From NCBI RefSeq assembly GCF_013408145.1, contig NZ_JACBZI010000001.1, positions 992,001 to 1,056,000 on the forward strand: a DNA stretch of 64,000 nucleotides. Direction: 5' to 3'. This DNA comes from Nocardioides marinus. GTDB taxonomy: Bacteria; Actinomycetota; Actinomycetes; Propionibacteriales; Nocardioidaceae. Made by a program: the position numbers and the translations under genes. Of the stretch, positions 34,458-42,950 are shown piece by piece; the stretch's first letter is position 1; each line of letters begins with the position of its first letter. Below the pieces are notes generated by a model. The model was given only the letters and a program-made list of their open reading frames with translations, made no database searches and was not told the DNA's origin.

Positions 34458-35357
34458 TCACCACGTCGCCCGGTGGCACTCGGTGTCGGGGTCGACCTCC
34501 ACCTGGAGCGTGGCGTGGCTGATGCCGTGGTCCTCCTGGAGCACTCGTTGGGCGGTCGCGAGGATGTCATCGGCCGTGGGCCCTGCCTCGACCACGAGGT
34601 GGGCGGTGGCGACCTCCATGCCGGACGTGAGTGTCCACACGTGCAGGTCGTGCAGGTCGCGGACGCCCGGAAGCGACTCGAGGTCGCGGATCAGGGAGTC
34701 GATGTCGAGCTGCGCGGGGGCGTGCTGTCCTAGCACGGCCAGGACCTCGCGCCCGAGCAGGAGCGCGCGCACAGCGACGAAGGCGGCGATGGCGACGGCC
34801 AGGAGTGCGTCCCAGCCGGAGCTCCCGGTCGTCAGCACCAGCACGCCGGCGACCAGCACCCCGACGCTGCCTAGCGCGTCGGCCATCACCTCCAGGTAGG
34901 CGCCCTTGACGTTGAGCGACTCCTGAGCGCCGGCCCGGAGAAGCGCGAGGGAGACAACGTTGACCAGCAGTCCGAGGCCACCGACGACCAGCATGGGTCC
35001 GGCCTGCACCTCGACCGGCTCCCCGCGGCGGGACCACGCCTCCACCAGGATGTAGGCGGCGACCCCGAGCATGACCAGGACGGTGAAGCCGGAGGCGAGG
35101 ACCTCGGCGCGGTACGAGCCGTAGGTGCGCCGCCCCGAAAGGTCTGGACGGGTGGCGATGGCGGTGGCCAGCAGGGCCGCGCCTAGGGCGACCACGTCGG
35201 CCGCCATGTGACCGGCGTCGGACAGCAGGGCCAAGGAGCCGGTGAGGATTCCGACGGTCAGCTCGACCACGAAGAAGGCGGCGACCATGGCGAAGGTGAC
35301 CGCGAGCCTCCAGCGGTGCCGCGCACCTGCGTGTCCGTGTGCGTGCCCGGCTCCCAT
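34458..35357 (-). CDS. Cation diffusion facilitator (CDF) metal exporter
   Basis: 299 residues from ATG 35357. N-terminal His-rich MGAGHAHGHAGARHR, then about six membrane helices; helix 2 carries the metal-site motif LLSDAGHMAADV and helix 5 has YLEVMADALGSVGVLVAG, the two HxxxD-like sites of CDF proteins. The cytoplasmic C-terminal domain (VRDLHDLHVWTLTSGMEVAT, then HVVVEA-like ISHATLQVEVDPDTECH) is of the CzcD/ZitB type. It exports Zn(II), Cd(II) or Co(II) by proton exchange; the particular metal is uncertain. It is divergent from the DsbA-like gene across a BlaI-type operator. Confidence 0.85.
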   Translation of the reverse strand: MGAGHAHGHAGARHRWRLAVTFAMVAAFFVVELTVGILTGSLALLSDAGHMAADVVALGAALLATAIATRPDLSGRRTYGSYRAEVLASGFTVLVMLGVAAYILVEAWSRRGEPVEVQAGPMLVVGGLGLLVNVVSLALLRAGAQESLNVKGAYLEVMADALGSVGVLVAGVLVLTTGSSGWDALLAVAIAAFVAVRALLLGREVLAVLGQHAPAQLDIDSLIRDLESLPGVRDLHDLHVWTLTSGMEVATAHLVVEAGPTADDILATAQRVLQEDHGISHATLQVEVDPDTECHRATW

Positions 35358-35389
35358 GACGCGTCCCCTCGTCCGTGTTCGATCACTGG

Positions 35390-35408
35390 CTACTATCGTC
35401 CATAGTAG
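35390..35408. promoter_or_regulatory. BlaI-type palindrome between CDF and DsbA-like genes
   Basis: CTACTAT (35390-35396), five bases, ATAGTAG (35402-35408): a perfect 7-base inverted repeat, equivalent to CTACTA-N7-TAGTAG. It sits in the divergent promoter, 18 bases before the ATG 35426 start and 33 bases from the CDF start, so one site could control both operons. Confidence 0.7.
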
Positions 35409-35425
35409 ACATGAAGGGAACTCCC

Positions 35426-36091
35426 ATGACCAACCAGAACAAGGCCGCGGTCGCGCTCGGCGTCCTCGTGACGATCGCGGTGGTAGCGATGCTGCTGGTC
35501 GTTCAGTCCCGCGGAGGTGACCAACCCGCACCGGTCGCGACCGGCTCGCCGGAAGAGTCGATGCTGGTCCGCGAGGACAGCCGGATCCTCGGGGAGGAGG
35601 GCAGCAGCGGAGTCACCGTCGTGGAGTTCTTGGACTTCGAGTGCGAGGCATGCGCCGCCGCCTACCCGGCCGTGGAGCAACTGCGGCAGGAGTACGCCGG
35701 CGAGGTCACCTTCGTCGCGCGATATTTCCCGCTGCCGGGTCATTTCAACGCCGAGCGAGCCGCGCGCGCCGTGGAGTCGGCTGCGCGACAGGGCGAGCTC
35801 GAGGCGATGTACCAGCGGATGTACGAGACCCAGGCCGAGTGGGGCGAGGCGCAGGTGCCGCACGACGACCTCTTCCGAGGCTTCGCCGAGGAGATCGGCC
35901 TCGACATGCAGCAGTACGACGCCGACTACGCCTCGGATGAGGTGGCCGCCCGGGTGCAGCGCGACGTCGACGACGGCCTGGAGCTCGGGGTGCAGGGGAC
36001 ACCGACGTTCTACGTCGACGGCGAGCCGCTGCAGCCGCGGACCTACGAGGACTTCACCTCCGCGATCGACGCGGCGCTGGCGTCGTCGTGA
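35426..36091 (+). CDS. Membrane-anchored DsbA/MdbA-like thiol oxidoreductase
   Basis: 221 residues. An N-terminal membrane anchor (AAVALGVLVTIAVVAMLLVV) leads to an extracytoplasmic thioredoxin_4 domain with active site ECEAC in FLDFECEACAAAYP (near residue 70) and the cis-Pro loop GVQGTPTFYVDG near 190. It should introduce disulfides into exported proteins. ATG 35426 is preferred because AAGGGA lies seven bases before it; an upstream ATG at 35411 is in frame but overlaps that site. The VKOR gene overlaps its stop and is its likely reoxidant. Confidence 0.85.
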   Translation: MTNQNKAAVALGVLVTIAVVAMLLVVQSRGGDQPAPVATGSPEESMLVREDSRILGEEGSSGVTVVEFLDFECEACAAAYPAVEQLRQEYAGEVTFVARYFPLPGHFNAERAARAVESAARQGELEAMYQRMYETQAEWGEAQVPHDDLFRGFAEEIGLDMQQYDADYASDEVAARVQRDVDDGLELGVQGTPTFYVDGEPLQPRTYEDFTSAIDAALASS

Positions 36092-36669
36092 CGGGGGACC
36101 AGCGCCTGGGCCTCGGCCTGGCCGCGGGTGGCGGGGTGGGCCTGGTGGCGGCTGCGGTGCTGCTCGTCGAGCGATTCCGGTTGGCCGACGACCCGGCGTA
36201 CATCCCCTCGTGCAGCGTGAACCCGGTGCTGAGCTGCGGGTCGATCATGGAGTCGTGGCAGGCCGCACTCCTGGGCTTCCCCAACCCGGTGATCGGCGTG
36301 GCAGCCTTCCCTGTTGTGATCACGACAGGGATGGCGCTGCTCAGCGGTGCCGTGCTCGCGCGCTGGTTCTGGCAGGGCCTGCAGGTCGGGGTGCTCACAG
36401 GGCTGGCGCTGGTTGGGTGGCTGGTGTTCCAGAGCCTCTACCGCATCGGCGCGCTCTGCCCGTACTGCATGGTCGTCTGGGCCGTGGTGTGGCCGATTGC
36501 GTGGTACGTCACGTTGCGCAATCTGCGCTCCGGGGCGCTGGGGCGCTGGGGCGCGGAGTCGCCCGTGGTGGCCCGCGCCCAGGAGTGGCACGGCCTAGTG
36601 ACCCTCCTGCCGTACGCCGCGGTCATGGTTGCCGTCCTGGTCCGCTTCTGGTCCTTCTGGACCGGGTGA
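36088..36669 (+). CDS. VKOR-family membrane oxidoreductase
   Basis: 193-residue polytopic protein of the vitamin K epoxide reductase family, reoxidising DsbA-like proteins with menaquinone as electron acceptor. Five membrane segments; the loop cysteines are in IPSCSVNPVLSCGSIM (Cys pair) and the active-site CxxC is ALCPYCMVVW near residue 125. A conserved Ser lies between loop and active site. GTG 36088 overlaps the DsbA-like stop, consistent with a functional pair. 22 bases precede ccdA. Confidence 0.85.
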   Translation: MTGDQRLGLGLAAGGGVGLVAAAVLLVERFRLADDPAYIPSCSVNPVLSCGSIMESWQAALLGFPNPVIGVAAFPVVITTGMALLSGAVLARWFWQGLQVGVLTGLALVGWLVFQSLYRIGALCPYCMVVWAVVWPIAWYVTLRNLRSGALGRWGAESPVVARAQEWHGLVTLLPYAAVMVAVLVRFWSFWTG

Positions 36670-36691
36670 TCGACATGCAGGGAGAAGCCCA

Positions 36692-37468
36692 ATGAACGGG
36701 GGGGCACAGGGAGCGATCCTCGACGGATCCATGGTGCTCGCGCTGCCGGTGGCCGCGCTGGCCGGTCTGCTCTCCTTCTTCACGCCGTGCTCGCTCCCCC
36801 TGGTGCCGGGCTACCTCTCCTACGTCGCCGGGATGGCCGGCTTCGGTCCGGAGAGCGGCGAGGCCGGGACCCTGCGTCCGCCGAGGGCGCGTCTGGTGCT
36901 GGGCACGGCACTCTTCGTGGCGGGCTTCGCGCTGGTGTTCACAAGCTACGGCGTGGCGCTGGGCTCCCTCGGGTCCCTGCTCCTGGAGCACCAGGAGACG
37001 GTGTGGCGGGTCTCGGGCGTGGTGACCATCGTGCTCGGCCTGCTCTTTGCTGGCGCTGCTGCGAGGGTGCCGGGGGTGCGCCGCACCCTCCGCCCGCGCT
37101 TCGCGCCCCGCGCGGGCCTGGCAGGCGCTCCCGTGCTGGGGGCGGTCTTCGCGGTGGGCTGGACCCCGTGCATGGGACCCGCCCTGGCCGCAGTCCTCAC
37201 GCTCTCGACCTCGGCTGCTTCAGCCGAGCGAGGCGCGGTGCTGTCGCTCGCCTACGCGCTGGGCCTCGGCCTGCCGTTCCTGGTCGCCGCCTTCACGGTC
37301 GGCTCGGCTATGAAGGTCTTCACCGGCGTACGACGGCACGCACGCAGCATCGCCGCGGCAGGCGGCTCCATGATGGTGGTCCTGGGGGTGCTCCAGGTCG
37401 CAGGGGTGTGGGCGGTGCTGGTCGCCTCCCTGCAGGGCCTCATCGTCGACTGGCAGGCGCCGCTGTGA
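36692..37468 (+). CDS. ccdA: CcdA-type thiol-electron transporter
   Basis: 258 residues, six membrane helices, DsbD-gamma/CcdA family. The two redox cysteines are in FFTPCSLPLVPGYLSYV (helix 1) and VGWTPCMGPALAAV (helix 4). It carries electrons from cytoplasmic thioredoxin outward to keep CcmG/ResA-type proteins and apocytochrome c reduced. ATG 36692 follows GGGAGAAG. Its stop overlaps the GTG of the TlpA-like gene, its probable partner. Confidence 0.87.
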   Translation: MNGGAQGAILDGSMVLALPVAALAGLLSFFTPCSLPLVPGYLSYVAGMAGFGPESGEAGTLRPPRARLVLGTALFVAGFALVFTSYGVALGSLGSLLLEHQETVWRVSGVVTIVLGLLFAGAAARVPGVRRTLRPRFAPRAGLAGAPVLGAVFAVGWTPCMGPALAAVLTLSTSAASAERGAVLSLAYALGLGLPFLVAAFTVGSAMKVFTGVRRHARSIAAAGGSMMVVLGVLQVAGVWAVLVASLQGLIVDWQAPL

Positions 37469-38046
37469 ACCGCTGGGGTCGAGCCGTGGTGCTCCTCGCC
37501 GTCCTTGGCGTGCTCGCCAGCGCCGTGGCGCTGGCCCTGGCGTTGCGGCAAGCAGAGGACGGTGGGGGGCGCGGTCAGTCCACTGACCTGGTGCAGCAGT
37601 TCCTACCGGAGGAACGTCGCGTTCTCGGGGACTTTTCTGTGGAGCTGCTCGACGGTCGCCGGTTCGACCAGTCCGACCTGATCGGGACGGTGAGCGTCGT
37701 CAACGTGTGGGGATCGTGGTGCGGACCCTGCCGTACCGAGGCCCCTGACCTCGTCCGGGTGGCGCGCCGGCTAGGAGATCGGGTGAACTTCCTGGGGATC
37801 AACGTCCGTGACAACCCGGCGTCGGCGCAAGCATTCGAGCGAGCCTTCGAGATCCCCTATCCCAGCGTGCATCCGGACGACGCCGGTACTGCGATCTTGG
37901 CTTTCGACGGGGCGTTGACCGCGGCGGCGGTCCCCAGCACCGTGGTGCTCGATGAGCAGGGCCGGGTCGCCGCGCGGGTCGTCGGCCCGGTGGACGCCGC
38001 GACGTTGCGCGGCCTGGTCCTCGACGCCCTCGGTGCCTCGAGGTAG
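37465..38046 (+). CDS. Membrane-anchored TlpA/ResA-like thioredoxin
   Basis: 193 residues with an N-terminal anchor (VVLLAVLGVLASAVALALAL) and a TlpA domain: active site WGSWCGPCRTEAPDL near residue 87, NFLGINVRDN, and the cis-Pro loop AVPSTVVLDEQG near 150. It likely reduces apocytochrome c heme-site disulfides (ResA/CcmG role), matching the ResB and CcsB genes in the same cluster. GTG 37465 overlaps the ccdA stop. Confidence 0.87.
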   Translation: MNRWGRAVVLLAVLGVLASAVALALALRQAEDGGGRGQSTDLVQQFLPEERRVLGDFSVELLDGRRFDQSDLIGTVSVVNVWGSWCGPCRTEAPDLVRVARRLGDRVNFLGINVRDNPASAQAFERAFEIPYPSVHPDDAGTAILAFDGALTAAAVPSTVVLDEQGRVAARVVGPVDAATLRGLVLDALGASR

Positions 38047-38049
38047 GTC

Positions 38050-38868
38050 GTGAGGTCGAGATCGTTGAGGGCCCACCCCGACGGACCGCGGCACAGAGCG
38101 GGACGGGCGGCGCGTTCGTACCGGAGTGCCCGCGCCGGCCTGTTGCTCATGGTCCTCGCGACGGGGGGCGTCCTGGCTGGTGCTCCGCTGTTCCCCGGCG
38201 TGAGCGATCGCGGTGCGCTACCCGTGGACGTCGACCAGCCTCGTCGACCCGACGCGCAGGTCGGTCCTGGGCTGGTGGGGGCCCAGCCCGTGCACCCCGG
38301 CGCCGTGGTGAAGCGGAAGGAGCCGCGAGCGGTGCCTGAAGCCGGCTCCGGTGAGTTCGAGGTCGCCGCAGCCCCGGACCTCCTGCCGGGCTCTGCCGAC
38401 GTGGCCTACACGGTCGAGGTCGAGCGGCCACTGCCCTTCACCCCGGCCGAGGTCGCGCGCGAGGTCGAGGCCACGTTGAGGGATCCCCGGAGCTGGGGAG
38501 GCAGGTTGGGAGTCACCCTGCGCCGGGTCGAAGCAAGGCCCGGTCTACGCATCCTGCTGGCCACACCTGCCACGACCGATGCCCTGTGCGCTCCGCTCGA
38601 CACAGCGGGGCGCGTGTCCTGTCGCAACGGCCCGCTGGTCGTGCTGAATGCCGTGCGCTGGGCCTCGGCGGTTCCCTGGTACGCCGACGCAGTGTCGAGC
38701 TATCGCACCTACGTGGTCAATCACGAGGTGGGGCACGCGCTGGGGCGGCCACACCAGCGGTGTCCGGGGCCGGGATCGCCGGCACCGGTGATGCAGCAAC
38801 AGACCTACGGGCTGCAGGGGTGCCGACGGTCGGTCTGGCCGTCCCCGGCCGAGGTGGGAGGAAGCTGA
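38050..38868 (+). CDS. Secreted DUF3152 zinc-protease-like protein
   Basis: 272 residues from GTG 38050. A basic N-terminus and membrane segment (LLLMVLATGGVLAGAPLFPG) precede a long Pro-rich linker, then the DUF3152 domain: YTVEVERPLPFTPAEVAREV, RVSCRNGPLVVLNAVRW and the zinc motif YVVNHEVGHALGRPHQRC near residue 225, followed by PAPVMQQQTYGLQGC. HExxHxxxxxH is the metzincin signature. Four cysteines in the domain may form disulfides made by the operon's own DsbA-like enzyme. Substrate unknown. Confidence 0.82.
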   Translation: MRSRSLRAHPDGPRHRAGRAARSYRSARAGLLLMVLATGGVLAGAPLFPGVSDRGALPVDVDQPRRPDAQVGPGLVGAQPVHPGAVVKRKEPRAVPEAGSGEFEVAAAPDLLPGSADVAYTVEVERPLPFTPAEVAREVEATLRDPRSWGGRLGVTLRRVEARPGLRILLATPATTDALCAPLDTAGRVSCRNGPLVVLNAVRWASAVPWYADAVSSYRTYVVNHEVGHALGRPHQRCPGPGSPAPVMQQQTYGLQGCRRSVWPSPAEVGGS

Positions 38869-38880
38869 GGTCCGGGCAGG

Positions 38881-39843
38881 TCAGGGACGGGCGACCGCTG
38901 CGGCGTCCAGCCGGCAGCAGTCGCGGGTCGCGGCCTCGATGCCGGGGGCAGCCGCGAGCGCGATGGGCATGGCGAGCACCACGCCGATGGCCGGAGCGAC
39001 GAGGACGCCGGTCCACGACCTGCGTGCCGGGGTGGCTGCGAGCCGCCTGACCCGCTGCACCGATGCGGTGTCGCTCGCACCGAGGGCTACCTCCGGACGC
39101 GCGCCAGCGCCCATGGTGACCAGGGCGCGGGCCAGGTCCCGCCGCTCGGCAGCCGTGCTGGCGCTGTCGTCCGCCGACATCTCCACGAGGACCCGCACGC
39201 GCACGGCCGCGAGCCGGAACAGGGGCACCGCCGGGAAGGTGCGCAGCAGCGCCTCGGCCAGGACGATCGGCAGGTGGTGGCGTGCCGAGAGGTGTCGATG
39301 CTCGTGTCCGACCACCAGTCTGCGCTCGGCATCGGTCAGGAGGTCGACAGCGGCGCTCGAGAGCACCACGGCACCAGCCCGGCCGGGAAGGCAGTAGGCA
39401 AGGGGTACGTCGGTGTCGATGATCGTGAACCCGTCCGGGTGGGTATGGCCGACGAGCTGGAGGTGCGCTCGCTGGCGGCGGCGACGGGCGCTGTCACGCA
39501 GGCTCAGGCGTACCACTGAGAAGCCGAGCGCCCCCAGGAACATCCCGACCGCGGTCAGTCCCACGATCCCGGGCCATGCCCCGAGCGGGGTCTCGTAGTG
39601 CGCGATGACCACGGGTGAGTGGGAACCGAGCTTGTCCGCGAGATAGGCCTCGAGCGGTAGCCAGGGCAGAGCGAGGACGACTCCCGCCAGGGCGGCGGCG
39701 AGCACGACCGAAAAGGAGACGGCCTGCCAGGCAAGGACACCGTTGCGCGGGGAGAGGTACTGCCAGGACCCGCGATCGATCAGACGACCGCCCCAGGTGG
39801 CGGCGATGACCGCCCAGGTGAGCAGCAGCACGGCCGCGGTCAC
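38881..39843 (-). CDS. BlaR1-like M56 membrane metalloprotease
   Basis: 320 residues, GTG 39843. Four hydrophobic segments surround a cytoplasmic-facing protease with RRLVVGHEHRHLSARHHLPI (HExxH near residue 180) and the later VEMSADDSAS, giving the third ligand in the usual ExxxD position. There is no penicillin-binding sensor domain, as in many actinobacterial M56 proteins. In BlaR1/MecR1 systems the protease triggers removal of the BlaI-type repressor; the gene overlaps the repressor gene, so the same logic is likely. The inducing signal is unknown but may be copper, oxidised thiols or envelope stress. Confidence 0.82.
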   Translation of the reverse strand: MTAAVLLLTWAVIAATWGGRLIDRGSWQYLSPRNGVLAWQAVSFSVVLAAALAGVVLALPWLPLEAYLADKLGSHSPVVIAHYETPLGAWPGIVGLTAVGMFLGALGFSVVRLSLRDSARRRRQRAHLQLVGHTHPDGFTIIDTDVPLAYCLPGRAGAVVLSSAAVDLLTDAERRLVVGHEHRHLSARHHLPIVLAEALLRTFPAVPLFRLAAVRVRVLVEMSADDSASTAAERRDLARALVTMGAGARPEVALGASDTASVQRVRRLAATPARRSWTGVLVAPAIGVVLAMPIALAAAPGIEAATRDCCRLDAAAVARP

Positions 39844-40202
39844 CGGTCGGTACCGTCGTCCAGCAGGGCGGCACGAAGCTCGTCCACCTCCGAGCGGTCC
39901 ATCCGGCCCAGCAGATGGAGCAGGGCCGCGGAACGGTCCTCACTCGCAGCGAGGACCTCGTCGAGCAGCATCGCCGTGTGCTCCTCGCGACTGGAGATGG
40001 CGGCGTACAAGTAGGCCTTGCCGTGCTTCTCGCGTCGGACGAGTTTCTTTGAGTGCAGCTTGTCCATCACCGTCATGACGGTCGTGTAGGCGAGTGGCCG
40101 CTCCCTCACGAGGTCCTCGAGCACCTCCCGCACCGAGACTGGCCGGCCCCACGTCCACAACCGGTCCATGACCGCGGCCTCGAGCTGACCCAGCTGTCTC
40201 AT
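39840..40202 (-). CDS. BlaI/MecI/CopY-family repressor
   Basis: 120-residue winged-helix repressor: MRQLGQLEAAVMDRLWTWGR then VSVREVLEDLVRERPLAYTT, VMTVMDKLHSKKLVRREKHG and the dimerisation tail with LDEVLAASEDRSAALLHLLG. This is the standard BlaI fold and length. It has no CopY CxC hook at the C-terminus, so direct Cu/Zn sensing as in CopY is unlikely; release probably depends on the co-encoded M56 protease. The TACTA-N7-TAGTA palindromes at 34401, 35390 and 45472 are its expected targets, including the promoter of its own operon. Confidence 0.87.
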   Translation of the reverse strand: MRQLGQLEAAVMDRLWTWGRPVSVREVLEDLVRERPLAYTTVMTVMDKLHSKKLVRREKHGKAYLYAAISSREEHTAMLLDEVLAASEDRSAALLHLLGRMDRSEVDELRAALLDDGTDR

Positions 40203-42238
40203 GATCGATCGGCCTCCTCGGCAGTCCCAAGGACCGCCGTGCTCTGGGATGGCTGCATCGTATCCGTCCTGGCGGACAGACCTGCAAGGTAGGCGTTGTA
40301 AGCGTGTAGCTGACGGTCGCCCTCACGCGCCTCGCTGCGGTCGAAGCGTCGTCTCTCGCGCCGGTCCGCGGAGACCCAGGAGACCAGAAGGGCGACGGCG
40401 ATGACGGCGAGGGGATATTCCCCGAGCAGCCATCCCAGCGATGCTCCGAGGTACTGGTCATCGGCCAGGGAGTCGCCCCAGGTGCGCCCTAGGGCGGCGT
40501 ACCACTCCTCGGCCAGAACCCGGGTGCTGGCCATGAGGCTGACCGAGAAGAGTGCGTGGAAGCCGAAGGTGACCATCACCAACAGGGTCCTGATGGGGTA
40601 GGTCGGGCGGCGGAGCCCGGGATCGATCCCGACCAGGCACTCGGCGAAGAGGTACCCCGAGAGCAGGAAGTGGAGCGTCATCAGCACGTGGCCGGTGTGG
40701 GTCTCCAAGGAGAGCTCGAAGAGGGAGGAGTAGTAGAACGCGACCATGCTGACCACGAAGAGTGCCGAGGCCACGATCGGGTGCCCCAGCAGCTGCGCCG
40801 GGAGCGAGTGCACCGTCTGCAGCAGCCACTCCCGAAGTCCGCGCGAGCCGTCGTCGCGCCGGCGCAGGGTCCTCAGCGCGAGGGTGACCGGTGCCCCGAG
40901 CACTAGGAAGACAGGCACAGCGGTCGCGATCGTCATGTGCTGGATCATGTGCATGCTGAACAAGACCCGTCCGTAGGTCCCGGGAGGCCCGTTGGTCGCC
41001 CACAGGAAGAGCACGCAGCCAGTCAGCCACAGCGCCGTGCGCCACCAGGGCCAACGCACTCCGCGGGTCGCGAGCCTCCGGACAGCCAGGACGTACCAGA
41101 CGGCGGCCGCGAGTCCGAACGGCAGGAAGAGGCTGTCGATGCTCCAGCCGGACCACCACGCCCCGGCGTCGAGGGGCGGTGGCAGCGACGAGCCGAGCAT
41201 CGCCTCGGCGGCGGTCAACGGACGGGGCGACCCGGAGGGGGCCGGAGGAGCGGTCCGCGTCAGCGCCACGCCCGTGCCGGCAGCACCCACGAGGATCGCG
41301 GCCTCCAGCGCGAGGACCCTCCAGAAGCGGGTGCGCCCGCCCAGATCGGCCTCGCTGGCCAGCCGGTGTCGTTGGCGGTGCCCGAGACCGGCGAGCACGA
41401 CCACAGCCGCGAGCTTGAGCCCGAGCAGCGCGCCGTACGTCGACACGATCGCGCCGGGCGAGGGCAGCCGTAGCGCTGCGCCGAGGACACCGGAGACCGT
41501 GACGAGAAGCAGCCCCCACGTGGCGAGGGTGGAGAAGTGACGGATCGGCGCCCCGGCGCCGGTGCCCAGGTAGGGGCGAAGCAGGACCAGCGCCAGCAGT
41601 CCGCCGGCCCAGACGCCGATGCCGACGAGGTGGAACATCTGCAGGTTGACTGCGTCGATGTGCTGCAGCGTTCCCGCCGCATGCCCGGTGAGCGCCATCG
41701 GCCAGAGCCCGGCGAGCGAGAGCAGTGCGGCCACGCCGAGGAAGGCGACACTCGAGGCCAGCGCACAGGTGGCGGCCACGGCGGCGGCGAGCACGGCCCC
41801 CCACAAGAGGTATCGACCGAGCTCGTAGCTGGTGGCGAAGAACGCCGCTTGCTCCCAGAACCCGGGTGCGTCGAGCCGGCTCCCTGAGGCGTCGGAGTAG
41901 ACAAGGCCGATCAGCACGAGGTTGCCCGACAGCCAGGCGGCGGCCGATCCTTGAGCCAGCTGCACCGCCCGGCGACGCACGCCGGTCACGCTGCGCTCCG
42001 ATGAGCCTGGCTCGGGTGCCAGGCACGTGGCCGCCACGACCAGGAGGCCGACGGTGAGCAGCGCAGCCATGTCACGAAGGGCCTGCACGACAGGTAGTCC
42101 GATCCTCGTGACCGGCCCTGGCTCGGGCAGCCCGGCGATGCCGAGTGGGGCGAGCGCGCCGGTCGCCCACGCCACCAGCAAGGTGACCGCGACCCACCAT
42201 CCCGCGAACGCGAGCAACCGCGTCCCGGCCCGGGTCAC
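40199..42238 (-). CDS. CopD-CtaG fusion membrane protein
   Basis: 679 residues with roughly sixteen membrane helices. The first half is CopD-like (GLWPMALTGHAAGTLQHIDA, MFHLVGIGVWAGGLLALVLL, LGLKLAAVVVLAGLGHRQRH), a presumed copper importer. The second half is a caa3-type CtaG domain (LFSMHMIQHMTIATAVPVFL, LFELSLETHTGHVLMTLHFL, FGFHALFSVSLM), linked to copper insertion into oxidases. The fusion is common in actinobacteria. GTG 42238 overlaps copC, its periplasmic partner, and its stop overlaps the BlaI-type gene. Confidence 0.85.
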   Translation of the reverse strand: MTRAGTRLLAFAGWWVAVTLLVAWATGALAPLGIAGLPEPGPVTRIGLPVVQALRDMAALLTVGLLVVAATCLAPEPGSSERSVTGVRRRAVQLAQGSAAAWLSGNLVLIGLVYSDASGSRLDAPGFWEQAAFFATSYELGRYLLWGAVLAAAVAATCALASSVAFLGVAALLSLAGLWPMALTGHAAGTLQHIDAVNLQMFHLVGIGVWAGGLLALVLLRPYLGTGAGAPIRHFSTLATWGLLLVTVSGVLGAALRLPSPGAIVSTYGALLGLKLAAVVVLAGLGHRQRHRLASEADLGGRTRFWRVLALEAAILVGAAGTGVALTRTAPPAPSGSPRPLTAAEAMLGSSLPPPLDAGAWWSGWSIDSLFLPFGLAAAVWYVLAVRRLATRGVRWPWWRTALWLTGCVLFLWATNGPPGTYGRVLFSMHMIQHMTIATAVPVFLVLGAPVTLALRTLRRRDDGSRGLREWLLQTVHSLPAQLLGHPIVASALFVVSMVAFYYSSLFELSLETHTGHVLMTLHFLLSGYLFAECLVGIDPGLRRPTYPIRTLLVMVTFGFHALFSVSLMASTRVLAEEWYAALGRTWGDSLADDQYLGASLGWLLGEYPLAVIAVALLVSWVSADRRERRRFDRSEAREGDRQLHAYNAYLAGLSARTDTMQPSQSTAVLGTAEEADRS

Positions 42239-42852
42239 TGCTCGGCCTTCCCGTCGGTGGCTCGGCTCTCGGATCGCCCGGTGCGCGAGGAGACGACGGC
42301 GGAGAGCAGGACCAGTGCGACCAGGCCGGCGGCGACCCAGGCGCCGGTGGCCAGGCCGGTTGCGGACGCCCCATCGGAGGCGGGGGCTGTCCGGGAGGGG
42401 GGCGTCGGAGTCACCGGAGCGGCTTCGGGGGTGGTTGTCTCAGCGGCACCCGGTGTCGGAGGCGAGCCTGCGTCGGGCGCGATGGTGAAGGTCGAGGTCC
42501 CGGCGATGGGGTGTCCGTCAGCCGACGTCACGCGGTAGCTGATCCGGACTCGGTGGTCCGTCGTGGGATCGACAGGCTTGAGGGCACGCAGGTCCCCTAC
42601 GACCTCGGTGCCGCGGACACCAACCATCAGAGGGACCCGGGTGCCGTCCTGGCCGTCGACCGAGATTGAGGCGGCGCTGAGCGTCGGGTCGATGGCCTCG
42701 GTGAAGGCCAGCACGACCTCCGGTGGCCAGCCGCCGACGACCCGGCTGCCCTCAGCAGGGGTGATCGACACCAGGTCGGTGTGCGCCGATGCGGGCGGAG
42801 TCGGCCAGGACAGGAGGGTCAGGGTGGCTATGAGGAGGAGCCGCCGCGTCAT
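42235..42852 (-). CDS. CopC-domain copper-binding protein with C-terminal anchor
   Basis: 205 residues. Signal peptide LLLIATLTLLSWPTPPASA; cleavage before HTDLV would expose the N-terminal His of the Cu(II) site. The CopC beta-barrel follows (ITPAEGSRVVGGWPPEVVLA, then VTSADGHPIAGTSTFTI with the Asp/His ligands). A Pro/Thr linker and a membrane helix (GAWVAAGLVALVLLSAVV) anchor it. It should receive extracytoplasmic copper and pass it to CopD-CtaG. ATG 42852 overlaps the upstream micro-gene. Confidence 0.87.
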   Translation of the reverse strand: MTRRLLLIATLTLLSWPTPPASAHTDLVSITPAEGSRVVGGWPPEVVLAFTEAIDPTLSAASISVDGQDGTRVPLMVGVRGTEVVGDLRALKPVDPTTDHRVRISYRVTSADGHPIAGTSTFTIAPDAGSPPTPGAAETTTPEAAPVTPTPPSRTAPASDGASATGLATGAWVAAGLVALVLLSAVVSSRTGRSESRATDGKAEQ

Positions 42853-42944
42853 GACCGGCCCCGTGCGATGAGGTAGAGGATGGCGAGCGTCGACCCCAGC
42901 GTGAAGGCACCGATGACGAGGGTCGAGACGAGGTCTTGGCCCAT
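42849..42944 (-). CDS. 31-residue single-pass membrane micro-protein
   Basis: ATG 42944 to TGA 42849 encodes MGQDLVSTLVIGAFTLGSTL plus AILYLIARGRS: one membrane helix with a short basic C-terminus. It lies six bases after the ccsB stop and overlaps the copC ATG, so it is part of the chain of coupled genes. It resembles CcmD-type heme-export peptides only in size and topology. Its place next to CcsB and CopC suggests a small subunit of heme or copper handling. Confidence 0.6.
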   Translation of the reverse strand: MGQDLVSTLVIGAFTLGSTLAILYLIARGRS

Positions 42945-42950
42945 GCGACG

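Noticed and set aside
39840..40202. CopY-type direct copper-sensing repressor
   Set aside because: The protein has the BlaI fold but lacks the C-terminal CxC hook of CopY and is paired with an M56 protease, so the BlaI/BlaR1 reading is preferred.
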